DNA of 6,571 bases. Source: Actinobacteria bacterium UBA3028 (GTDB taxonomy: Bacteria; Actinomycetota; Actinomycetes; Nanopelagicales; Nanopelagicaceae). A program made the position numbers and the translations under genes. Shown one piece after another: positions 1-5,085 of the stretch; position 1 is the first letter of the stretch; every line of letters begins with the position of its first letter. The notes beneath the pieces were generated by a model. That model was not told the origin of the DNA, did not search any database, and was given only the letters and a program-made list of their open reading frames with translations. The stretch is taken from positions 1 through 6,571 of the forward strand of contig DFDL01000082.1 of the NCBI GenBank assembly GCA_002367715.1. The letters run 5' to 3'.

Positions 1-150
1 AGGCTATAAAGGGATTATCAGATCGATTCATGGAAGTGAGCCTAGAGCCTGCTGTATCTTCTATTAATAACCTAGTTCTGTTAAAAATCTTTTCAAATTT
101 TAGCCAAGATTTACCTGCTTATCAAGAGAATCAGCTGTATAGTTTTAACA

Positions 151-177
151 CTCGCCTCAACAGGCGAGGCCTCAACA
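151..177. repeat. Perfect hairpin with overlapping direct repeat upstream of the first DUF2510 gene
   Basis: CTCGCCT (151-157) and AGGCGAG (162-168) form a perfect 7-bp, mostly G/C stem around a 4-base CAAC loop. The 9-mer GCCTCAACA occurs twice, at 154-162 and 169-177, so one copy overlaps the left arm and loop. The second copy lies 11 bases before the chosen ATG at 189. There is no T-run after the stem on either strand, so it does not look like an intrinsic terminator. A regulatory hairpin in the leader, or an operator, is more likely. This is direct sequence observation; the function is unknown. Confidence 0.45.
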
Positions 178-188
178 AAGAGAGGGAT

Positions 189-416
189 ATGTCCACTCAC
201 TCTGTGCCACCAGGTTGGTATTCAGATCCAGATGGAAAACCTGCGGAGAAATATTGGGATGGAAATGCCTGGACTAAAGAAACAAGACCTCTTTCAATAA
301 TTCCAAACAAATCAGCCCCAATACCGAAAAAAGTTGGAATTGATGGAAATGAAAGAGTTTTATTTGCAATATTGGCAGTTGCGCTTATCCTTGGGATGTT
401 TCTCGTACCGCTCTAG
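189..416 (+). CDS. Small DUF2510-domain membrane protein (copy 1)
   Basis: This 75-residue protein has an N-terminal DUF2510 motif at about residues 7-29 (VPPGWYSDPDG, then YWDGNAWT), a short polar proline-rich linker, and one C-terminal membrane helix at about 56-75. DUF2510 is a short aromatic-rich domain of unknown function, common in actinobacterial membrane proteins. With the helix at the very C-terminus the domain would probably face the cytoplasm (inferred). I chose the ATG at 189 because the motif then sits near the N-terminus as in the copy at 639. The purine-rich GAGGG (182-186) is only 2 bases from that ATG, which is short for a ribosome binding site. The same frame is open back to the left edge and has another ATG at 30, so a longer protein cannot be excluded. 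The next gene starts 31 bases downstream. Confidence 0.8.
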   Translation: MSTHSVPPGWYSDPDGKPAEKYWDGNAWTKETRPLSIIPNKSAPIPKKVGIDGNERVLFAILAVALILGMFLVPL

Positions 417-447
417 TTTGAGTTTTAAACGTTAACTAGGAGGAAAA

Positions 448-612
448 ATGGAAATATTTATATTGCTAGCTTGGGTTGCTTGTGCTGCAATTTGCAACAG
501 CCAGGCAAAGAAAAAGAACTTAAATGTTGGCCTTTGGACATTCATCGGACTTCTCTTCGGTGTATTTGGCGTAATTGGAGTCCTAGTCGCATCCCCTAAG
601 GCAAGCGCTTAA
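448..612 (+). CDS. 54-residue two-helix membrane protein
   Basis: This short gene encodes a hydrophobic protein with two predicted membrane segments, at about residues 2-16 and 28-48. A lysine-rich turn (QAKKKN, 19-24) joins them and probably faces the cytoplasm. The second helix is rich in glycine (FIGLLFGVFGVIGVLV), a layout often seen in tiny bacterial membrane proteins of unknown role. The start is well supported: a full AGGAGG (438-443) lies 4 bases before the ATG, the strongest such site in the window. It sits 31 bases after one DUF2510 gene and 26 bases before another, all on the same strand, so the three are probably co-transcribed. I do not recognise a named family and assign no function. 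Confidence 0.75.
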   Translation: MEIFILLAWVACAAICNSQAKKKNLNVGLWTFIGLLFGVFGVIGVLVASPKASA

Positions 613-638
613 ATTACAAACAAGAAAGTATTTTTAGG

Positions 639-875
639 ATGATGTCTCAAGTACCGCCAGGTTGGTATCCCGATCCTGATGGTAAGCCATGTAATCGTTA
701 TTGGGATGGAGCAAACTGGACACTTGAGACACATCCGCTCGATTATCAACATTCTTTTAATGAGATGAGCCAAAAAATAAGCACAGGTTGGAAATTAGGA
801 ATTGGGCTTGCTTTCGTATTAGGGATTCTGGTTTTGGCATTTATTTCTTCTGACCCAAGTCTCTGGGAGTACTAA
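639..875 (+). CDS. Small DUF2510-domain membrane protein (copy 2)
   Basis: This 78-residue protein has the DUF2510 motif at about residues 5-28 (VPPGWYPDPDG, then RYWDGANWT), a polar middle, and one membrane helix at about 50-70 followed by a short SDPSLWEY tail. It matches the protein at 189-416 closely across the motif and in overall layout, so the two look like local paralogues flanking the 54-residue gene. This copy keeps the consensus WYPDPDG, whereas copy 1 has WYSDPDG. Two adjacent ATGs (639 and 642) are possible starts. A weak AGAAAG (623-628) favours 639 by spacing, while similarity to copy 1 (MST/MSQ) favours 642. The function of DUF2510 is not known. Confidence 0.85.
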   Translation: MMSQVPPGWYPDPDGKPCNRYWDGANWTLETHPLDYQHSFNEMSQKISTGWKLGIGLAFVLGILVLAFISSDPSLWEY

Positions 876-939
876 AAGAAGATTTCAAATTCTGTTCCAA
901 GAACCTAAAATTGTTTAGTGAATGTGTTACGGTTTATCA

Positions 940-1134
940 ATGAAAATAAGAGTTTCGGTGGCATTACTAACGTTAATTCTAAGCCCTGTGTTTATTAGTT
1001 GTGGTTCAAACAGTGAAGATTCAGAGGACTCAGGTGGCGGTTACATTTCATGTGTCTTTGAATTGATGGAAGCTAAGAAGGCAGGGATAATTTCGGCAAC
1101 ACAGAGTGAGATCCAGGAAGAGTGCAGCAAGTAA
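940..1134 (+). CDS. Putative small lipoprotein
   Basis: Starting at the ATG at 940 gives 64 residues with a typical lipoprotein signal: basic n-region MKIR, a hydrophobic stretch at 5-19, and a lipobox-like F-I-S-C with Cys21 as the candidate lipidation site. The phenylalanine at -3 is not ideal for a lipobox. After the cysteine comes an acidic, serine- and glycine-rich linker (SEDSEDSGGG), then a short helix-like segment with two more cysteines (C38, C62). An in-frame ATG at 922 would add MCYGLS before the basic n-region and makes a worse signal. Neither start has a clear ribosome binding site. Gene order places it at the end of the small-gene cluster. No family is recognised; the extracytoplasmic location is inferred. 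Confidence 0.6.
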   Translation: MKIRVSVALLTLILSPVFISCGSNSEDSEDSGGGYISCVFELMEAKKAGIISATQSEIQEECSK

Positions 1135-1433
1135 TAACAACGCACATAAGGCCTTGCTTTTATATACATTCCTAGCCTGGAAACTTCGTGCAGATAAAAA
1201 TCCAAAAAAATTAGTGGCAGTGCCTGGATCGAGCACAGATAACACCATAAAAATTACTGGTGCATTTGGACTTTTCAAAGAGATAGGAAGCGACTAGCTC
1301 GACTCCTGCACCTTCGATTTTCATGCTATTTAAGGTCAGCTCTGCCATTTACGGTCAAAAAAGTTGCTTGGAGGTATTGTGCTGATGATGATGCGCACTA
1401 TAAAGTTCTTTAATTCCAACGAGAGGCGTACCT
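1135..1433. other. Region without a convincing long gene
   Basis: No reading frame here looks like a conserved protein. A GTG-started plus-strand frame (1106-1297, 63 codons) overlaps the end of the lipoprotein gene, has no ribosome binding site and shows no recognisable motif. The minus-strand frame over the same bases looks no better. The right third holds a candidate promoter (1377-1404), a short leader ORF (1379-1441) and two GGTCA copies (1334-1338 and 1353-1357) spaced 19 bases start to start. It may be a regulatory region or a decayed gene. Confidence 0.5.
1377..1404 (+). promoter_or_regulatory. Candidate promoter of the vWA/channel operon
   Basis: TATAAA at 1399-1404 matches five of six bases of the -10 consensus. 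A weak -35-like TTGTGC (1377-1382) lies 16 bases upstream and matches only the first three consensus positions. Transcription from here would begin near 1411, giving a leader of about 23 bases before the TTG at 1434, with its GAGAGG site intact. That transcript would lack the start of the short leader ORF, so the ORF would be translated only from a promoter further upstream. Judged by eye from consensus only. Confidence 0.35.
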
Positions 1434-1441
1434 TTGCTTAA
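1379..1441 (+). CDS. Possible short leader peptide overlapping the vWA gene start
   Basis: A strong GGAGG (1370-1374) precedes GTG at 1379 (4-base gap) and three consecutive in-frame ATGs at 1385, 1388 and 1391. The frame encodes 18-20 residues (MMMRTIKFFNSNERRTFA from 1385) and stops with TAA at 1439-1441, 8 bases inside the vWA gene, which starts at 1434 in another frame. This arrangement would suit translational coupling: ribosomes ending the leader would be placed at the weak TTG start. The peptide has no recognised motif. It could also be a chance ORF over promoter sequence, because the TATAAA at 1399 lies inside it. Confidence 0.35.
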   Translation: MLMMMRTIKFFNSNERRTFA

Positions 1442-2504
1442 GGCTAAGAAACAACATCTTTTTTTAGTTCTCGTCCTCTCACTTTTATTGACAGGGATTC
1501 CAAGGGTTGAAGCTAGGAATCACAGTCTCTTTCCTAGCTCAGAGAAAGTTATTTACCTTCTCGATATCTCTGGCTCCTCAGACAGCATCAACCTCTGGCG
1601 CCTCCTGAGAAATTCATTGTTAGAGAGATTAGACAGCGCAATGGGGGCTCCCAATAGAAAAGGTTTAACTCCCAAGAAACCGACAGATCTCAGTATCTCG
1701 GTCATAAATTCTAATTCCTCTTCCTCAACACCAATAGAGATAATATCTATCAAAGATACAGAACGACTTTGGTCATTTATGATTAATAAAGTTGGTGGTG
1801 GCAATCCCACAGAGGCGCGAATGAGAGACATCTATAAAGATTTTTTTGGTGGTTCCGGCGTCTATCGAGAATTGGTAGAGAAGTATATTCAGGATGAGAC
1901 CATTATTTCTCCCACTGGCATAGAGTGTGAAAAAAGTGCTGAAGAGAATCTAAAGCAAGGCCTTTTTATGGATAACGTGACACCGAGTATAAGAACTCAA
2001 GCTACGAAGGAAGTTTGCACAATTATTAATAAGCTAAGTAATGGCATTAAGAAAGCAGATGCCATCTTCTTAACAAGCCCTAAGTGTAAAAAAGGAGGGT
2101 GCTCTGATGTTGTCGGTGCCGTGAGGGTCGCCGCAGCTGTTGCCAGGGACCTAAGTAAAGGAAAGAAAGCTAAATTATGTATTGCTATTGCAAGTGACAT
2201 GCTTAATAACTCTCCAAAAATTACAAAAACTGGACCTTGGAACACTTTCTATGCGATAAAGAATAGTGCAACCCTTTTGGATGCTCAAAAAAATGGAGAA
2301 ATCGTAGCGTCACAGAGTGGAATTCTCTTCTCTTCTAAGGTGAAAATAAGAGTAGAAGTAATTGGTCAAGGAGGAGGAACGAAGTTTAATCCTGAACTCA
2401 CATCCAAATTAGATGCTTACTGGAATGGCTTTTGGAAAGCTGTAGGACTCCAAAATCGTCAGCAAACTTCTTTAGATCAAGCCTGTAATAGTGGAAACAA
2501 TTAA
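1434..2504 (+). CDS. Secreted vWA-like protein
   Basis: This 356-residue protein begins with a signal peptide: basic MLKAKK, a hydrophobic core at 9-22, and likely cleavage after V-E-A at residue 27. The mature part starts with a beta-strand and a MIDAS-type motif, VIYLLDISGSSDS, where D44, S46 and S48 would bind a divalent metal as in von Willebrand factor A domains. A later strand ending in an aspartate (IAIASDMLNNS, D255) fits the third MIDAS element. vWA domains usually mediate metal-dependent protein contacts. Six cysteines follow the signal peptide (165, 195, 218, 223, 249, 351), which suggests disulfides outside the membrane. There is no anchor helix, so it is probably released or held by a partner. 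The TTG start is supported by GAGAGG (1421-1426) 7 bases upstream and by the good signal peptide. It is first in a four-gene unit. The vWA call is by motif and strand order, not by a profile search. Confidence 0.75.
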   Translation: MLKAKKQHLFLVLVLSLLLTGIPRVEARNHSLFPSSEKVIYLLDISGSSDSINLWRLLRNSLLERLDSAMGAPNRKGLTPKKPTDLSISVINSNSSSSTPIEIISIKDTERLWSFMINKVGGGNPTEARMRDIYKDFFGGSGVYRELVEKYIQDETIISPTGIECEKSAEENLKQGLFMDNVTPSIRTQATKEVCTIINKLSNGIKKADAIFLTSPKCKKGGCSDVVGAVRVAAAVARDLSKGKKAKLCIAIASDMLNNSPKITKTGPWNTFYAIKNSATLLDAQKNGEIVASQSGILFSSKVKIRVEVIGQGGGTKFNPELTSKLDAYWNGFWKAVGLQNRQQTSLDQACNSGNN

Positions 2505-2516
2505 AGGAGATATCAA

Positions 2517-3590
2517 ATGAGGAATATATTCTCAAGCCATAGCAGTGCTTTACGTAGGGCTCGCAAGAAAGGAAAACTACATGGCAAAGCCAATCACCCT
2601 CACGAGCTATGGGGAGACAGACCAGTCCCATTTCTAGAGAAAATGCACGCCCAGTTCTCGAAAAAGGTGAAAGAACTAGAGAATCAGCTACACGTTTACC
2701 GTGGTCAGTCTGTGACATTAACAGAGGAAGACGTTGTAGGGGTTGCAGAGGCAAAGGACGAGATAGCCCAGCTCATTTCAGAGAGCTCCACCATAAAAGC
2801 AGAGATAGAGAAGTTGGATTTAGAGAAAAGAGGTTTACCGAATGAAAATCCAGTTAGTAAAGCAGCTCGCATTCGAGTTGTATCACTGCCATTGTATTGG
2901 GCTGCTCTCGCGATGCTTTCAATCGGTGAGTTTTTAGTCACTCTACCAGCTGTCGAGAAGATACTTAACGATGAGGGCATCAAAGGTATCTTGATTACAG
3001 GCAGTTTTTCATTCCTTAGCATTATCTCTGCTCACCTAATTGGTTTGACTCTAAAAATGCAAGCTGATCGAGGTAACCCACAGCCTAGATGGCAGATCTG
3101 GGGAATGGTCATACTGGCAATATTTATATCAATAGTAATCTTACTGCTTTCTGCAATTCGAAGTGATTCTGTTCAGAGTGCTCCATTTACATTTGGTCTT
3201 TCAATGACAGCCTTTGGAACCCTTTTATTCTTCGTAGTTCAAATGTCATTTGTTTTGAGTGCAATGGCTCTGTCTTATTTCAATCATGCTGAAATCGAGG
3301 TCCAAATGGACCGAGCAAAGCGACGAGAGAAGAGAATTAAGAGGAAACTAAAGGGGCTTAACAAAAAAATTATGACCCCTGGGCGGAGCAAAATGACGCC
3401 TGAGAAACTACGGATTCAAGAAGAGGCTCTCAAATCTGCAATGTGGCAATTAGAGGCTGAATACAGAGAAATATGTTCTGAATATAGAGGTGCGAACTTA
3501 CTGGCCCAATCTGAGGCTATGGCTTCTGAGGGTCACGGTTTGATAGAGCAGATTCTTGACCTTAATTCTAATAGTGAAGTGAGGGGATGA
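2517..3590 (+). CDS. Four-helix membrane protein with coiled-coil-like cytoplasmic ends
   Basis: This 357-residue protein is not recognised as a named family. Its N-terminus is strongly basic (about 11-25, ALRRARKKGK and following). A charged heptad-like helical stretch spans about 44-106. Four hydrophobic segments follow at about 124-146, 156-178, 193-213 and 225-254. A second charged region covers 257-287 (RAKRREKRIKRKLKG) and 296-340. An even number of helices with positive charge at both ends predicts both ends in the cytoplasm, where the coiled coils could mediate assembly. AAGGAGA (2504-2510) overlaps the stop codon of the vWA gene and sits 6 bases before the ATG, so start and coupling are well supported. 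The next gene starts 3 bases after its stop. A role as a scaffold or partner of the secreted vWA protein or the channel is inferred from position. Confidence 0.8.
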   Translation: MRNIFSSHSSALRRARKKGKLHGKANHPHELWGDRPVPFLEKMHAQFSKKVKELENQLHVYRGQSVTLTEEDVVGVAEAKDEIAQLISESSTIKAEIEKLDLEKRGLPNENPVSKAARIRVVSLPLYWAALAMLSIGEFLVTLPAVEKILNDEGIKGILITGSFSFLSIISAHLIGLTLKMQADRGNPQPRWQIWGMVILAIFISIVILLLSAIRSDSVQSAPFTFGLSMTAFGTLLFFVVQMSFVLSAMALSYFNHAEIEVQMDRAKRREKRIKRKLKGLNKKIMTPGRSKMTPEKLRIQEEALKSAMWQLEAEYREICSEYRGANLLAQSEAMASEGHGLIEQILDLNSNSEVRG

Positions 3591-3593
3591 CCC

Positions 3594-4037
3594 GTGAGAT
3601 CAAAAAACGCATTTTCAGGATCCAGACTTTTTGATCGATTACCTACCTCTGCGAGTATTGGGCTCGCTTTAACCGCAATATCAGCTTTTGCGACCTTGTT
3701 TCAAGGCATAACCACTTTTCTCTCTGTCCCTGGTTTTTACTTCAATTTTATATACGGATCAGTAAATTCAGAGAATTTAAATCTGAGCCAAAAATTAGGT
3801 CTAATAATAGTTATTTGGGCCAGTCTTGAGTTAGCGGCAATATACTTTGCAACAGGTCCCAGGCCAGTTGCAAGATTCATTGTTCTTGCGATGGCAGGCG
3901 TTAAATTGTTAGCTTTTATTGGCTACACTCGCGTCACTGTATCGAATTGGGAATATGTTTTTTACGTGATGTTTTCTGCAGCACCGATAATTCTTTTATT
4001 ATCGCGGCGATCTAACGAGTACTACTCTTCAAAATAG
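3594..4037 (+). CDS. Small four-helix membrane protein
   Basis: This 147-residue, very hydrophobic protein has about four membrane segments at 19-43, 66-86, 92-112 and 118-136, with a short basic N-terminus and a polar SRRSNEYYSSK tail. The 44-65 loop, rich in aromatic and asparagine residues, would lie outside if the ends are in the cytoplasm. The start is GTG at 3594, with AGGGG (3582-3586) 7 bases upstream inside the end of the preceding gene and only 3 bases between the genes, so translation is probably coupled. I do not recognise the family. Its place between a coiled-coil membrane protein and an ion channel suggests a part of the same membrane assembly, but no motif shows this. Confidence 0.75.
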   Translation: MRSKNAFSGSRLFDRLPTSASIGLALTAISAFATLFQGITTFLSVPGFYFNFIYGSVNSENLNLSQKLGLIIVIWASLELAAIYFATGPRPVARFIVLAMAGVKLLAFIGYTRVTVSNWEYVFYVMFSAAPIILLLSRRSNEYYSSK

Positions 4038-4056
4038 GTTTTAGTCCCAGAAAAAG

Positions 4057-4069
4057 GACAAATTTTGTC
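4057..4069. repeat. Short palindrome directly before the channel start
   Basis: GACAAA (4057-4062) and TTTGTC (4064-4069) are perfect inverted copies around one central T. They fill the space between the AAGGA ribosome binding site (4054-4058) and the ATG at 4070. The centre is too tight for the full stem to form in RNA, so a DNA operator half-site pair or chance are the options. It overlaps the ribosome binding site by two bases. Confidence 0.3.
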
Positions 4070-4999
4070 ATGGCTAAAACAAAAGAAATCACTAGTAAGA
4101 ATTTTGTAATGGCCTACGGCGAGATAATCGAGTTAGAAGAGCATCGAATCAAATGGTTAGCTCGATTAGTTTATAGCTCTCAATTCGAGTTAATAGTTGC
4201 ATTTGTAATCTTAGTCAATGCAGTTTGCCTTGCACTTTTGACTATGCCAGATATTGATTCAAGTGTCAGAGAGACCTTAAATCAATTAGATACCTATGCT
4301 CTGTTTATATATCTGGGTGAATTAATGATTCGCCTGGTCTCTTATGGGAAGAAACCTTGGAATTTTTTTCGCCAAGGATGGAATATATTCGACTTTAGCA
4401 TAGTGGTTCTATCCTTTGGGCTATTTTCTGGTAACACTATTATTCTTCGATTGCTTAGAATATTCCGGCTGGTTCGTATCTTTAGATTTTTACCCGAAGT
4501 TCGTGTGTTAACTAGCTCTATTGTAAGGAGCCTACCTCCACTTTTGAGCGTTGCAGTACTAATTTTCCTAGCTCTATTCATATACGGAATGGCAGGTGTC
4601 TACATATTTGGGGAGCAACTCCCAGAGAGTTGGGGAAATATCACCTTGGCCCTGACTTCCCTATTTATACTTCTAACGCTTGAAAACTTTCCAACTTATT
4701 TGGAGGAGGCACTTGAGACTAGTCCTTGGGCTCTACCTTTTTTCCTTTCCTATATTTTTGTCGTTGTTTTCACTGTGCTAAATGTTCTTATTGGAATTGT
4801 CTTGAATTCTATGGATGAGGCTCGAGAGGAAAATCGCGAAAAAAAGCGGCAAATAAAAGAACTAGATGAAATTGTTCATGAGGTGGACGATATTACCTCT
4901 GATGGCAAAGTAACTGAGGATGAGATAGCTAGATTAAGGAAACAGCTTCGGCTTATGGAGGCGATACTCCACGAAGGAAAGAAAAGGAAAATGAAGTAG
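4070..4999 (+). CDS. Voltage-gated ion channel of the bacterial six-helix (Ion_trans) family
   Basis: This 309-residue protein has the layout of a single-domain voltage-gated cation channel that works as a tetramer in the cytoplasmic membrane. S1 is about 40-58, S2 75-92 with E84, S3 104-120 with D108 (WNIFDFS), and S4 124-141 with arginines at 127, 130, 133, 136 and 139, one every third residue. S5 is about 157-182, the pore helix 190-203 and S6 222-247 (NVLIGIVLNSMDEA, typical of the family). The filter reads TLENFP (203-208) where NaChBac-type sodium channels have TLESW. The glutamate is kept but the tryptophan is replaced, so selectivity is uncertain. The polar tail (248-309) contains an EF-hand-like loop at 274-285 between two helices, or else a SHOCT-like helical pair. 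An AAGGA (4054-4058) precedes the ATG by 11 bases. It lies 32 bases after the small membrane protein gene and is last in the unit. Confidence 0.92.
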   Translation: MAKTKEITSKNFVMAYGEIIELEEHRIKWLARLVYSSQFELIVAFVILVNAVCLALLTMPDIDSSVRETLNQLDTYALFIYLGELMIRLVSYGKKPWNFFRQGWNIFDFSIVVLSFGLFSGNTIILRLLRIFRLVRIFRFLPEVRVLTSSIVRSLPPLLSVAVLIFLALFIYGMAGVYIFGEQLPESWGNITLALTSLFILLTLENFPTYLEEALETSPWALPFFLSYIFVVVFTVLNVLIGIVLNSMDEAREENREKKRQIKELDEIVHEVDDITSDGKVTEDEIARLRKQLRLMEAILHEGKKRKMK

Positions 5000-5040
5000 A
5001 AGCACGGTTCAAAATCAAAGCATTCAATAGTTTTCATTTG

Positions 5041-5079
5041 CTCTTTTAGCAAAACCATGTTGCTAGAGAAAAAGTTCTC
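5041..5079. repeat. Inverted repeats in the convergent intergenic gap
   Basis: TAGCAA (5047-5052) and TTGCTA (5060-5065) form a 6-bp stem with a 7-base loop, which plus-strand RNA can extend by G-U and A-U pairs to about 9 bp. Next to it GAGAA (5066-5070) and TTCTC (5075-5079) form a second, weak stem. The T-run (5044-5047) lies before the first stem and the A-run (5069-5073) after it, the reverse of an intrinsic terminator on either strand. The position between two convergent genes still suits transcript-end structure, so a termination role is possible but not shown. Confidence 0.3.
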
Positions 5080-5085
5080 ATTCTA

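Noticed and set aside
1..67. 3' end of an upstream gene in the frame starting at 2 and stopping at 65-67
   Set aside because: Only 21 codons are visible, with no recognisable motif, and a competing open frame crosses the same bases.
1048..1278. Minus-strand 76-codon frame
   Set aside because: It is antisense to the lipoprotein gene end and the gene-poor block, with no start signal or family resemblance; probably chance.
1106..1297. Plus-strand 63-codon frame with a GTG start
   Set aside because: It overlaps the lipoprotein gene, has no ribosome binding site and shows no recognisable motif or domain.
2398..2754. Minus-strand 118-codon frame across the vWA/membrane-protein junction
   Set aside because: It lies antisense to two well-supported genes with good ribosome binding sites, and its translation has no domain-like pattern.
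4017..4027. Palindrome GAGTA-C-TACTC near the end of the small four-helix gene
   Set aside because: It lies within coding sequence, is short, and has no second copy that I can see; likely chance.
5041..5079. Intrinsic (bidirectional) terminator between the convergent genes
   Set aside because: The stem is short and A/T-rich, and the T-run and A-run are on the wrong sides for termination on either strand; kept only as an inverted repeat.
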